Origin: Planctomycetota bacterium
GTDB taxonomy: Bacteria > Planctomycetota > Planctomycetia > Pirellulales > Pirellulaceae
Assembly: GCA_024274855.1 (NCBI GenBank)
Contig: JAJSAJ010000230.1
Location: forward strand, 1 to 12,928
Reading direction: 5' to 3'
Length of the DNA stretch: 12,928 nt
This document shows, one piece after another, positions 1-7,240 of this stretch. The position numbers and the translations under genes are program-made. How positions within the stretch are numbered: position 1 is the stretch's first letter; each line of letters starts with the position of its first letter. Below the pieces are notes generated by a model, which was given only the letters and a program-made list of their open reading frames with translations, had not been told where the DNA came from and did not search any database.

Positions 1-381
1 GCGGGGTGGCATGGCACGAGGCTGGACGTGCACCGTTTGGACCGTCGGCGTCCGAATATTGACGTCAAAGGGCCGATCTCCACGAAACAAGAAGTAAACC
101 GTCAACGTGGATGGCGGCGGGGCACCGTCACCGAGCAGTTGTTTGAACAATCCTTGACTAAAGGCCGGGTAGAGCACCCGCCGTTGAGCCTGATCGACCT
201 GAAATCCGCTCTGTTGCAATGGTGATCCGACGTCTTCCGGAGGAAAAGAGACCGTAAGGCGTCCCACACCGAACGGCTTTCCCTCGATTGCCAGCACATC
301 GCCTAGCGCCACACGGCTTGTCTGAAAAACAGCCAAAAAGCCAAGGCTCCAAATCACTGCTCGCTGCATTGGTTGTCCCAT
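1..381 (-). CDS. Secreted protein of unknown function, N-terminal fragment (runs off left edge)
   Basis: Reading the minus strand from ATG at 381 gives 127 open codons with no stop before the window edge, so the gene continues outside. The start MGQPMQRAVIWSLGFLAVF, followed by a short polar stretch ending ALGD, looks like a Sec signal peptide of about 28 residues. The mature part begins DVLAIEGKPFGVGRLTV and later has VLYPAF and TVYFLFRGDRPFDV. From memory, this opening resembles large planctomycetal secreted proteins of unknown role; I cannot name a domain. Start choice: ATG 381 has GGAG about 10 nt upstream; ATG 369, four codons later, is also possible and leaves the signal peptide intact. 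The gene is divergent from the long lipoprotein gene at 929. Codon use is natural, with no frame breaks. Function is not assigned. Confidence 0.72.
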   Translation of the reverse strand, partial: MGQPMQRAVIWSLGFLAVFQTSRVALGDVLAIEGKPFGVGRLTVSFPPEDVGSPLQQSGFQVDQAQRRVLYPAFSQGLFKQLLGDGAPPPSTLTVYFLFRGDRPFDVNIRTPTVQTVHVQPRAMPPR

Positions 382-439
382 TCGAGTGTGGCTCCGTAGG
401 ATGTGCGCACCGCGTGCGCATGGTGTCCGATGGACGTCC

Positions 440-462
440 ACGTCCGTCGGGTGAACGGACGT
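440..462. repeat. 8-bp perfect inverted repeat, 7-nt loop
   Basis: ACGTCCGT at 440-447 pairs with ACGGACGT at 455-462 around loop CGGGTGA. It lies about 60-80 nt upstream of the minus-strand start at 381, where it could be an operator or a stem-loop. There is no T-run, so it is not a typical terminator. The loop and right arm contain GTGAACGG, related to the dispersed CCGTGAACGG motif elsewhere in the window. Confidence 0.45.
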
Positions 463-808
463 TGGTGTCCGTTTCACGATTTGGTTGTGGCCGTTGGCCC
501 CGTTGGGTACACCCCTGAAAAACACGAACGACCCGCTCCCTGCGCATTCGAACCGTATTCTAGGTGGTGCCGTAGAACAGCGAAACCGGCCCGCTCGCGG
601 CGTCGGCCCGGCAAGTCCTGGTACAAATCGAGCCGATCCGGCCCGAACGGGCTGACGGAATCCGTTGTCCGCTATTCCCGTAAACCCAGGATTTACCTTA
701 CAATACGCTCGCGGGACAGTGACGTTTGTCTTTACCCGCATCTCACCGCCGGGCCTGTCCTGGTGGACGAAATGACTGGTCAGCTACAAATGCAGGAGAA
801 CAACGGCA

Positions 809-913
809 ATGGCCCCATTGGCCCGCTTTCGTTGGTCGCTCAGCTTTCTCAAAAACCTGACGATGTTCGACGTTGTTATTGAGGCTCCTTTCTTCGGTTC
901 ATTGATTCTCTGA
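809..913 (+). CDS. Possible 34-residue small ORF upstream of the lipoprotein gene
   Basis: ATG at 809 is preceded by AGGAG about 10 nt upstream (794-798) and opens a 34-codon frame ending in TGA at 911-913, which is 15 nt before ATG 929. The peptide (start MAPLARFRWSLSFLKNL, end FFGSLIL) is hydrophobic and basic, like a small membrane peptide or a leader. It has the best-placed ribosome binding site near the start of the large gene, which itself has a poor one, so translational coupling is conceivable. Nothing identifies a family, and chance is quite possible for so short a frame. Confidence 0.2.
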   Translation: MAPLARFRWSLSFLKNLTMFDVVIEAPFFGSLIL

Positions 914-928
914 TTTGGGCGGCGCGTA

Positions 929-3088
929 ATGAAAGCTGAACGTGAACTCCATGGCTCTTGTAGCTCTTTGGTCCATGCGATGCGGAATGCCTGGATACTG
1001 GCACCGCTGTTCATGATCGTCGTAACGGCCGGGTGCCGACACGCGTCACCACCTGGCCAATCCAACACCACTCCGGAAATGCCGGCACAGGCCTCGTCCC
1101 CGGCCGATTCCGTGCCCATGCAACCCACCCCGTCCGTGAATCAGCCAGCCGCGCCGACGCCGCTGAATCCAGAAACACTCGAATCGATCTCGCAGTTCAA
1201 CCGTGGCGCCGCCCTGCTGGAGAAATTCGAGTACAAGAAGGCAGCCGAGGTTTACCAGAAGGTTGTCGACACTCAGCCTGATTGGACTGCGGCTCGGTTC
1301 AATCTAGGCCTTGCGCTTATGAATTGGAACGGAAAGACCGAGGGGAAGAAGTCGTTAAGCAAGTGCATTGATACATTCGATACGGTCTTGAAGTCAGACC
1401 CGGACCATCTGAACTCACTATTCTGTCTGGGAATGGCCTACGATTATCTTGGCGAATTGGATAAGTCACGTGATTATTTTCAGCGAGTTTATCAGGCGGA
1501 CCCGAACGATCCGTTCGTCGCCTACAAGTATGCCGAGGCGGTACAGAATTCCGGCGACAAGGAGGAGGCCATCAAGATTCTCGAGAAGTTCGTTCTTGAA
1601 GATCCGGGCTTTCTTTCCGGAACGTATTCTCTGGCTCGGCTCTATATCTCGACCCAACAACGCAGCAAAGCGATTCCTTTGTTCAATCGGTTTAAGCAGC
1701 TGCTTAAGGACGAACTGGCCCCTGGGTCTTTTGTCGTGGATCGGTCATACGGAATGGCCGGAAAGTACTCTTTCGCGTTGGGTGTTGACAATTTGCCGGT
1801 GTGGAATAGGTCCCGGCCTGCTCAGCCCAAGATCGTGCTGTCGCCAGATACGCGAACACTCGCTTGCAAACCGGTTGCCTGGACTGCCAAGGACTCGCAA
1901 ATCGGTATGCCTGGGATTGCAGTGGCGGATATCGATGGTGACAACGATCTGGACATCTTACTGACAGCACTTGGCGCAAAAGGCGAGGCAGCCTTCTGGA
2001 TCAATGACGGCAAGGGGAACTTCACACGTGGCAAGGATATCGGCGGCAGCGTGGTCGCACCTTGTGTGGGTGATATCGACAATGATGGTGATATCGACCT
2101 CTTTCTAGGTTGTGCCGGTGCCGACCGTGTTCTTCTGAACGACGGTAAGGGACAATTCAGTGACGCGACATACCAAGGGATTGGTGGTCCCGATGCATTG
2201 ACGGCAATCGCGCGTGTGATGGACATTGACAGCGATGGCGATTTGGATCTGCTGGCCTATCATTGCGAGAAGGGCCAAATTCCATCCACGGGAGATGCGA
2301 CCCCGCTGCCAGGAAGCTTGCTGTTGAATCACACCGATGGATCCTTCAAAGAGTCGGCATCCGCGTTCGGCCTTGCATTGCCGAAATCCGCCATCGCTTC
2401 GGTCGTCTATGATGACTTTGACAATGACTACGATCTGGACCTCGTACTGTTCCCCTGCTCGGGTCCGGCACTTGCATGGACCAATTTTCGTTTGGGACAG
2501 TTTGTTGTGCGCAAACCGGACAGAACGGGCCTGACAGTTTCCAACGTCTTGAGCGCCACTTCGGGCGATCCGGACAAGGATGGAGACCGCGACCTGCTGG
2601 TCTTTACAACTGGTGGTATTCAACTGCTTCTAAACCAAGGCGGCTTTCAGTTCAAAGCCGACGCGTCTTTCGGTAACGGCCTGGGGAAGATCGGCGGCAC
2701 GGGCGGCCAATTCGCCGACATCGATAACGATGGCGATCTGGATATTGTAGTGGCCGACTCCAGGCATCCTGATGGCCATCGTCGACCGGCCATTTTAGTG
2801 AACCTTTGGCCAGAGAGTCGATTTGCGCCCCTCAGTGACCTCGATCGCGGCAACCTGCTTGACGCAATCGACGTGGGCGGAGATGCTTCGTGTGCCGTGG
2901 CTGATTTCACCGGGAATGGACGCTGCGATATCCTGTTGGCCGCAACCGGTCGCCAGCCGGTCCTGATTGAAAACGTGACCCCCGGCGGCCACTGGATCGC
3001 ATTGGATCTGGCAGGAAAGCGGACGAAGGATATTCATTCTCGGTCGGCTAATTCGGCGATCGGCGCACGTGTCGGTATCCGGACGTGA
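929..3088 (+). CDS. TPR + VCBS/FG-GAP repeat lipoprotein with ASPIC/UnbV start; first part of a gene interrupted by TGA
   Basis: This is a predicted exported, lipid-anchored protein of unknown activity; such repeats form helical scaffolds (TPR) and calcium-binding beta-propeller blades (VCBS/FG-GAP). The lipobox VTAGC lies at residues 32-36 after a hydrophobic stretch. ATG 980 (residue 18, MRNAWILAPLF) may be the true start, since it gives a normal signal length; neither start has a strong ribosome binding site. A Pro/Ser/Thr-rich linker (about 40-80) precedes TPR-like helices (about 88-260). Asp-rich blades follow at about 328 (DIDGDNDLD), 380 (DIDNDGDID), 430 (DIDSDGDLD), 493, 545, 594 (DIDNDGDLD) and 656. 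The final part, HWIALDLAG to IGARVGIRT, is the first half of an ASPIC/UnbV (CRTAC1-type) domain and stops abruptly at TGA 3086-3088. The same frame continues to 4549, so this is probably one gene of about 1,206 codons. Family confidence is high; function is unknown. Confidence 0.85.
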   Translation: MKAERELHGSCSSLVHAMRNAWILAPLFMIVVTAGCRHASPPGQSNTTPEMPAQASSPADSVPMQPTPSVNQPAAPTPLNPETLESISQFNRGAALLEKFEYKKAAEVYQKVVDTQPDWTAARFNLGLALMNWNGKTEGKKSLSKCIDTFDTVLKSDPDHLNSLFCLGMAYDYLGELDKSRDYFQRVYQADPNDPFVAYKYAEAVQNSGDKEEAIKILEKFVLEDPGFLSGTYSLARLYISTQQRSKAIPLFNRFKQLLKDELAPGSFVVDRSYGMAGKYSFALGVDNLPVWNRSRPAQPKIVLSPDTRTLACKPVAWTAKDSQIGMPGIAVADIDGDNDLDILLTALGAKGEAAFWINDGKGNFTRGKDIGGSVVAPCVGDIDNDGDIDLFLGCAGADRVLLNDGKGQFSDATYQGIGGPDALTAIARVMDIDSDGDLDLLAYHCEKGQIPSTGDATPLPGSLLLNHTDGSFKESASAFGLALPKSAIASVVYDDFDNDYDLDLVLFPCSGPALAWTNFRLGQFVVRKPDRTGLTVSNVLSATSGDPDKDGDRDLLVFTTGGIQLLLNQGGFQFKADASFGNGLGKIGGTGGQFADIDNDGDLDIVVADSRHPDGHRRPAILVNLWPESRFAPLSDLDRGNLLDAIDVGGDASCAVADFTGNGRCDILLAATGRQPVLIENVTPGGHWIALDLAGKRTKDIHSRSANSAIGARVGIRT
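3086..3088 (+). other. In-frame TGA splitting the TPR-VCBS-ASPIC/UnbV gene
   Basis: The codons before are CGG ACG (R T) and those after are CGG ATT TAT CAA CAG TAC (R I Y Q Q Y), all in the frame that starts at 929. ASPIC/UnbV domains normally run from an IGARV-type strand straight into a residue pattern like R-x-Y-Q, so TGA replaces one internal codon. GGA (Gly) or CGA (Arg) are each one substitution away. The next base is C. Other genes here end in TGA, so UGA is a normal stop. No selenocysteine-type hairpin was evident just downstream. Confidence 0.85.
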
Positions 3089-3106
3089 CGGATTTATCAA
3101 CAGTAC

Positions 3107-4549
3107 GTGGTCGGCGGAATGGCTGGACCTGTTGCTGCATCGCCGTTGCGAGTTCATGCGGGACTCGGCCAGAACCCGGTCGTCGACTGGCTGCGCGTTA
3201 TCTGGCCCGACGCCGCTCTGCAAGGCGAAGCGGAGATGGCCGGAGATCAGGTCGTCGCCGTCGACGAATTGAACCGGCGGCCGTCGTCCTGCCCATTCCT
3301 GTTCGTCTGGGACGGCCACCAGTTCGCATTCGTGGCCGACTTCGGTGGTGTCGGAGGACTGGGCTACCTGGTGGCACCCGGTCAATATGCCCGGCCCGAT
3401 TCGACCGAGTACCTGCGTATTCCCAAAATTCAACCCATCGACGGCCAGTATATTCTCAATGCGATGACGCCCCTTGAGGAAATTACGTATTTCGATGAAG
3501 CCAAACTGATCGCCGTTGACCACCCGCAAGGCACCCAAGTCCACCCCAATGAAATGATGGCCATTCAGGCGCCGCCACCTGAATTCAAGATATTTTGCGT
3601 TCAGCAAACAATCAATCCACGTAAGGCCGTTGACCATTTGAAGCACGACGTGACGGATCAAATTCTAAGAGCCGACCGACGCTACGCCGGTGCGACCGCC
3701 CCCGATCCTCGGTTCATTGGCTATGCCAAGCCACACTTTGTCCAACTGGACTTCGGGGATCAGTTGAGTAAGCTTGACGACAAGATGCAACTTGTTCTAT
3801 TCCTCGAAGGATGGGTCGAATACGGATACTCGTCAACTAACTTCGCGGCCAGTCAGGCTCAACTAAGTTTAAAGGCCCCATCGATTGACGTATGGCGAGA
3901 CGGACGCTGGGTCGAGCTATTTCATGAGGTCGGCTATCCGGCCGGGTTGAATCATACGATGACGCTGGACCTATCCGGCAAAGTGCTTCCACGCGATCAC
4001 AAGATCCGCGTTTCGAGCAACATGGAGCTTTACTGTGACCGCATGTACATCGGCGCATGTGACCCGACACCGCCGATCCACATCAAGGAAGTCGCTGCGG
4101 TCCACGCGGACCTGCACTTCCGGGGTTATCCGCGGGAATACTCGCCCGACGGTCGACAGCCCAACCTGTATGACTATGGCAATATGGACCGATCGGTCTC
4201 GTGGAAGCTGATGAGCGGGCACTATATACGGTTCGGTGACGTGCTGCCCCTCGTCGAAACCACCGATGATTGCTTCGTAATAATGGGCCATGGGGAAGAA
4301 CTGACATTGCGGTTCAATGTCGTCGACTTTGGCCCGATCCCTCAGGGGTACGAGCGGACGTTTGTCTTGAAGGCCGACAGTTACTGTAAGGACATGGACC
4401 TATACACGGCAACACCGGATACGGTGGCTCCGCTGCCGTTCCATGAAATGAGCGGCTATCCCTACGGCCCTGAGGAACACTATCCCGATACGGCCAAGAC
4501 GCGAGTCTACCGGAAGACGTACAATACCCGAATCATCCGCGGCCGTTAG
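3107..4549 (+). CDS. C-terminal part of the ASPIC/UnbV (CRTAC1-like) protein, downstream of the in-frame TGA
   Basis: The frame is open from 3089; the first possible start is GTG 3107, with no Shine-Dalgarno sequence upstream, so independent translation is doubtful. The product begins VVGGMAGPV and runs through RVHAGLGQNPVVDWLRVIWP, the second half of the ASPIC/UnbV domain. Next comes CPFLFVWDGHQFAFVADFGG, which opens a C-terminal region found after ASPIC in long planctomycetal proteins; later landmarks are LIAVDHPQGTQVHPNE, FLEGWVEYGYSS and GYPYGPEEHYPD near the end. There is no signal peptide, so this half makes sense only as the continuation of the exported protein encoded from 929. It is 480 residues from GTG, or 486 counting from the codon after TGA. 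The gene ends in TAG at 4547-4549. No catalytic motif was recognised and function is unknown. Confidence 0.8.
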   Translation: MVGGMAGPVAASPLRVHAGLGQNPVVDWLRVIWPDAALQGEAEMAGDQVVAVDELNRRPSSCPFLFVWDGHQFAFVADFGGVGGLGYLVAPGQYARPDSTEYLRIPKIQPIDGQYILNAMTPLEEITYFDEAKLIAVDHPQGTQVHPNEMMAIQAPPPEFKIFCVQQTINPRKAVDHLKHDVTDQILRADRRYAGATAPDPRFIGYAKPHFVQLDFGDQLSKLDDKMQLVLFLEGWVEYGYSSTNFAASQAQLSLKAPSIDVWRDGRWVELFHEVGYPAGLNHTMTLDLSGKVLPRDHKIRVSSNMELYCDRMYIGACDPTPPIHIKEVAAVHADLHFRGYPREYSPDGRQPNLYDYGNMDRSVSWKLMSGHYIRFGDVLPLVETTDDCFVIMGHGEELTLRFNVVDFGPIPQGYERTFVLKADSYCKDMDLYTATPDTVAPLPFHEMSGYPYGPEEHYPDTAKTRVYRKTYNTRIIRGR

Positions 4550-4563
4550 CAGGTGGCGGATCT

Positions 4564-4578
4564 TGACACTCAGTGTCA
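4564..4578. promoter_or_regulatory. 15-bp palindrome overlapping a TTGACA box, possible operator/promoter
   Basis: TGACACT at 4564-4570 and AGTGTCA at 4572-4578 are perfect arms around one base. They overlap a consensus-like TTGACA (-35) at 4563-4568. The -10 at matching spacing (CGGCAT, 4586-4591) is poor, so promoter activity is uncertain. It sits 14 nt after the stop of the long gene and about 180 nt before the carbon-nitrogen hydrolase, a sensible place for an operator. A one-base centre suits dimeric protein binding better than an RNA hairpin. Confidence 0.35.
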
Positions 4579-4757
4579 CGGCATTCGGCATGGCAACATT
4601 GGCTCACTCTGTTTGTGACCATCTCGTTGTGTGCGGGGCGTCGGTCATTGGGTGGCACTGGCGCCGCCAGTCTGATTCGCGGACAAGCTCACGACATTTA
4701 CAGGCAAAGCCACAGCCACCTCGATTGGACCGCGGGCGGATCCCGCCTTAAGAACAG

Positions 4758-5693
4758 ATGCAAAACATTGCTCGCTATTACGCCGCAGCCTGCCAATTGG
4801 ACGAACCAAATCCACGGCATCGGGATGGAATCGGCGGTCGAGTCACGCAAATGCTGGGCATGGTTGACTACGCAGTCAACGGTTATGAGCCTTTTTTTGA
4901 CGTCCGGCTGATCGTTTTTACCGAGTTTGCCCATGCGGCACCAATCTACGATACGGTCGACTTGCTTCTTGAGCGTCTGGCGGTTCCGATCCCAAACGAG
5001 CATACCGATCGGTACACGAAGAAGGCAAAACAGCTGGGCGTCTACATTCAAACCGGCTCGTTTCTGGAGTGTGATCCGCGATGGCCCGGTCATGTTTTCA
5101 ACACAAGCTGCCTGATCGGGCCGGATGGCATCCTGACCAAGTATCGAAAGGTCCACCCGTGGATACCCTGGGAGTTACATACAAGTCCGCACGACTTGGC
5201 GGGCTACGATCTGCCACTGTTCCCAGTCGCGGAGACCGAAATCGGGTGCCTTGGCGCGGCCATTTGCTACGATTGGCTGTTTCCCGAAGCAATTCGCCAA
5301 TTGGCACTGGCTGGTGCCGAAGTGCTGGTTCGCGTATCGGCCTACATGTACCCATGGGGTACCGCCGTGCCGATGGACTGGTGGACACTGGTCAATCGAG
5401 CCCGAGCGATCGAGAACATGTGCCATGTTGTCGCGGCAAATCAAGCGGCCAGTCTAGCCAACTATCCGCCATTCAGTTGGCCCGGCGGAAGCATGGTGAT
5501 CGACTTTGATGGCCGCATTCTGGCTCAGGCGGATCCAGGCTCGGGTGCCAAGATCGTGGTCGGTCCCGTTGACCTGGCGGCTCAGCGCGAACAGCGAGCG
5601 CGCCGGCGCGGCCATAACATGCTGGCCCACTTGCGAACAGAAGCCTATCCAGCCTACCAGCAACCTGTCTACCGTAACCGGCCGGACAGCTGA
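4758..5693 (+). CDS. Carbon-nitrogen hydrolase (nitrilase superfamily)
   Basis: This is a predicted cytoplasmic hydrolase of amide, carbamoyl or nitrile C-N bonds; the substrate is not readable. The Glu-Lys-Cys catalytic triad is visible: E56 in VFTEFAHA, K131 in KYRKVHPW and C170 in AAICYDWLFPEA, with a second conserved Glu, E139. Further landmarks are IGPDGILTKY before the Lys, NRARAIEN (213-220) and the late GGSMVIDFDGRILAQA segment, giving a complete alpha-beta-beta-alpha fold of 311 residues, within the usual family range. There is no signal peptide. Start: an in-frame TAA at 4749-4751 lies just upstream, so ATG 4758 is the first possible start; only weak purine-rich sequence precedes it. 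The gene follows the long lipoprotein gene on the same strand after a 208-nt gap, so co-transcription is possible but not shown. N-carbamoyl amino acid amidase or beta-ureidopropionase-like activity is possible; I would not go beyond the superfamily. Confidence 0.88.
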   Translation: MQNIARYYAAACQLDEPNPRHRDGIGGRVTQMLGMVDYAVNGYEPFFDVRLIVFTEFAHAAPIYDTVDLLLERLAVPIPNEHTDRYTKKAKQLGVYIQTGSFLECDPRWPGHVFNTSCLIGPDGILTKYRKVHPWIPWELHTSPHDLAGYDLPLFPVAETEIGCLGAAICYDWLFPEAIRQLALAGAEVLVRVSAYMYPWGTAVPMDWWTLVNRARAIENMCHVVAANQAASLANYPPFSWPGGSMVIDFDGRILAQADPGSGAKIVVGPVDLAAQREQRARRRGHNMLAHLRTEAYPAYQQPVYRNRPDS

Positions 5694-5815
5694 GCGAATT
5701 CGACATTACCGCGAGTCTCTCGAAGTCGCCGTTTGCCAAGGAGATTCCCGGTTGGTTGGCCGAAGCCCACGAGCTGCTTGTCGCAGCTCCCAAGAAGCGG
5801 CTGAGCGAAAGTTGA
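5678..5815 (+). other. Coding-like open segment without a start codon
   Basis: In the frame ending at TGA 5813-5815, the stretch from 5678 (after TAA 5675-5677) is open and reads like the end of a real protein: FDITASLSKSPF, then KEIPGWLAEAHELLVAAPKK, then RLSES. Codon choice is natural. There is no ATG or GTG; CTG 5690 or an internal TTG are the only conceivable starts. It overlaps the last 16 nt of the hydrolase gene in another frame. It may be a remnant of a lost gene, a former C-terminal extension of the hydrolase, or chance. Confidence 0.25.
5771..5789. terminator. Stem-loop between convergent genes, possible bidirectional terminator
   Basis: GAGCTGC at 5771-5777 pairs perfectly with GCAGCTC at 5783-5789 around loop TTGTC. 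It lies between the convergent hydrolase (ends 5693) and Gfo/Idh/MocA gene (ends 5816), where a shared terminator is expected. There is no T-run on either side, so intrinsic termination would be weak. Confidence 0.35.
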
Positions 5816-7189
5816 TCAGCTGACATATTCCGCCGGAAACTTCCACGGCGCACGGTACTCGGGTGTAGCCAGTTTAGCCGCTTCCGCGTCGCCGACGATC
5901 TGATTCGTCTTCGCGTCGAACTGAATTGTTCTTCGTACTTTCATCGCCAGATTGGCCAGGATCAGTGCCAGGTCGATTTTGTAATGATAATCGACATTGC
6001 AACTCGGTTGCTTTCTGGAGCGGATGCAATCCAGCCATTCCCGTTCGTGGCCCGGAGACGCAGCCAGCGTCTGCGCGGGAGGTTGGGTCTCCTTCAGGAA
6101 CTTCCCTTCAGGAACGATCTTGTGCATTCCATAGTTGGCAAAGAGCGTCCCATTCACGGCGTGTAAATAGATGCCTAACCGGCGTGCGGTCACGCCACGT
6201 CCAAAGTCCCATCCAAAGCTGTTAACCATGCTCATCGACCATGTCATGGTCAGGCCCGGGAACTCCCACACCACCTCCTGCGTATCAGGAGAATCACCCG
6301 CGTCATGGATCGTGTACCGACCGCCGGTACAGCTTGTCCGAATCGGCACACCAAGCTCTAATGCCCAGAAGGGTAGATCGACGATATGAGGCGCCATGCC
6401 GGGAGTCCAGCCGCCACTGTACTTCATGAACGAACAGTTCTCGTAAGCACTCTTCACGATCAACGGATTGAACGGTGAAATGGGCGCGGGGCCCATCCAG
6501 AGGTCCCAATCGAGCCAGGTGGGCGGATCCGATTTCGGTGGATTCCCAAGGCCTTTTGGGCCCTGGTTCATGACATTGAACGTCCGCACCACGCTGACTT
6601 TGCCCAAACCACCACTGCGAATTTGTTCGACCACGCGACGATAGTTGGACGATGCATGGATCTGTGTACCGATCTGGCAGATGCGGTTGTGTCGCTTCAC
6701 CGCCTCGCGAACGGCCAACGACTCGGCCACATGCAGTGTCATCGGCTTTTGCAAATAGAGGTCTTTACCTGCCTTGCACGCCTCGATCGCAATCAGACAA
6801 TGCCAGTGCGGCGGCGTGGCAATAATGACACCATCCAAATCATCTTGCTGCAGCATCTCGCGAAAATCATGGTACGGCTTGGCGGTCGGGTACATGTCCA
6901 CCACCCCTTCGCGACGCTCCCTCCACACATCACAAACGGCCGTGACCACCACATCGGGATACTGGACACAGCTGGCGAGATTCCCACGTCCCATACCCCC
7001 GGCCCCAATCAATCCAATCCGCAATTTATCGTTGGCACCGGTTCTCTTTCCAGCACCGCCAAGAGCAGCTGACGGCACAAAGTAGGGTGCGGAAACCCCA
7101 ACCGCACTCGCAACAGCCGACTGCCGCAGGAAGGAACGCCGGGTAACCGACTGGGACTTGGAACAGAAATCTTCCTGGCTGCGCGTCAT
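5816..7189 (-). CDS. Gfo/Idh/MocA family oxidoreductase with twin-arginine signal
   Basis: This is a predicted exported NAD(P)-dependent sugar or polyol dehydrogenase-type protein of 457 residues; substrate unknown. The TAT motif TRRSFLR (16-22) is followed by a hydrophobic stretch and an Ala-rich cleavage region, so it should be exported folded, with its cofactor. The Rossmann nucleotide site is IGLIGAGGMGRGN (58-70), with the acidic strand end at D87 in AVCDVW. ATPPHWH (125-131) and LYLQKPM (144-150) follow; K148 is the usual catalytic-site Lys, but the common EKP reads QKP here. GWTPGMAPHIVDLPFW is the C-terminal-domain segment with a conserved His. The start ATG 7189 has AGGAG nine nt upstream. 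It lies 51 nt downstream of the SGNH hydrolase gene on the same strand, probably in one operon, consistent with a role in extracytoplasmic carbohydrate processing (inference). The gene is intact and ends in TGA. Confidence 0.93.
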   Translation of the reverse strand: MTRSQEDFCSKSQSVTRRSFLRQSAVASAVGVSAPYFVPSAALGGAGKRTGANDKLRIGLIGAGGMGRGNLASCVQYPDVVVTAVCDVWRERREGVVDMYPTAKPYHDFREMLQQDDLDGVIIATPPHWHCLIAIEACKAGKDLYLQKPMTLHVAESLAVREAVKRHNRICQIGTQIHASSNYRRVVEQIRSGGLGKVSVVRTFNVMNQGPKGLGNPPKSDPPTWLDWDLWMGPAPISPFNPLIVKSAYENCSFMKYSGGWTPGMAPHIVDLPFWALELGVPIRTSCTGGRYTIHDAGDSPDTQEVVWEFPGLTMTWSMSMVNSFGWDFGRGVTARRLGIYLHAVNGTLFANYGMHKIVPEGKFLKETQPPAQTLAASPGHEREWLDCIRSRKQPSCNVDYHYKIDLALILANLAMKVRRTIQFDAKTNQIVGDAEAAKLATPEYRAPWKFPAEYVS

Positions 7190-7198
7190 CGTCGCTTT

Positions 7199-7203
7199 CT
7201 CCT
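7199..7203 (-). promoter_or_regulatory. Ribosome binding site of the Gfo/Idh/MocA gene
   Basis: CTCCT on the plus strand is AGGAG on the coding strand, nine nt before ATG 7189. It fixes the start just ahead of the TAT signal. Confidence 0.75.
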
Positions 7204-7240
7204 CAAAGGGGTTTGAGATCGATCGTTTGTCGTCGTTCGG

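Larger units (their letters stand above)
382..928. other. Divergent intergenic region, no convincing gene
   Basis: This 547-nt gap separates divergent genes and should carry promoters for both. A TACAAT hexamer at 699-704 with TTCCCG at 675-680 (18-nt spacing) is a weak candidate plus-strand promoter for the 929 gene; no better match was found. Short palindromes are seen at 440-462 and 641-652. A plus-strand open frame at 403-882 has low-complexity, Arg/Cys-rich content and was judged not to be a gene. No tRNA-like fold was recognised by eye. Confidence 0.5.

Noticed and set aside
403..882. 159-codon plus-strand open frame between the divergent genes
   Set aside because: Arg/Cys/Pro-rich product without motifs, crosses the 440-462 inverted repeat, and has no ribosome binding site.
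3086..3088. Selenocysteine at the in-frame TGA
   Set aside because: No obvious bacterial SECIS-like hairpin directly downstream by eye, and ASPIC/UnbV has no known redox Cys/Sec at this position; left as a check only.
2795..3661. 288-codon minus-strand open frame
   Set aside because: It is antisense to the ASPIC/UnbV gene, whose domain sequence is clear; the antisense product has no recognisable domain.
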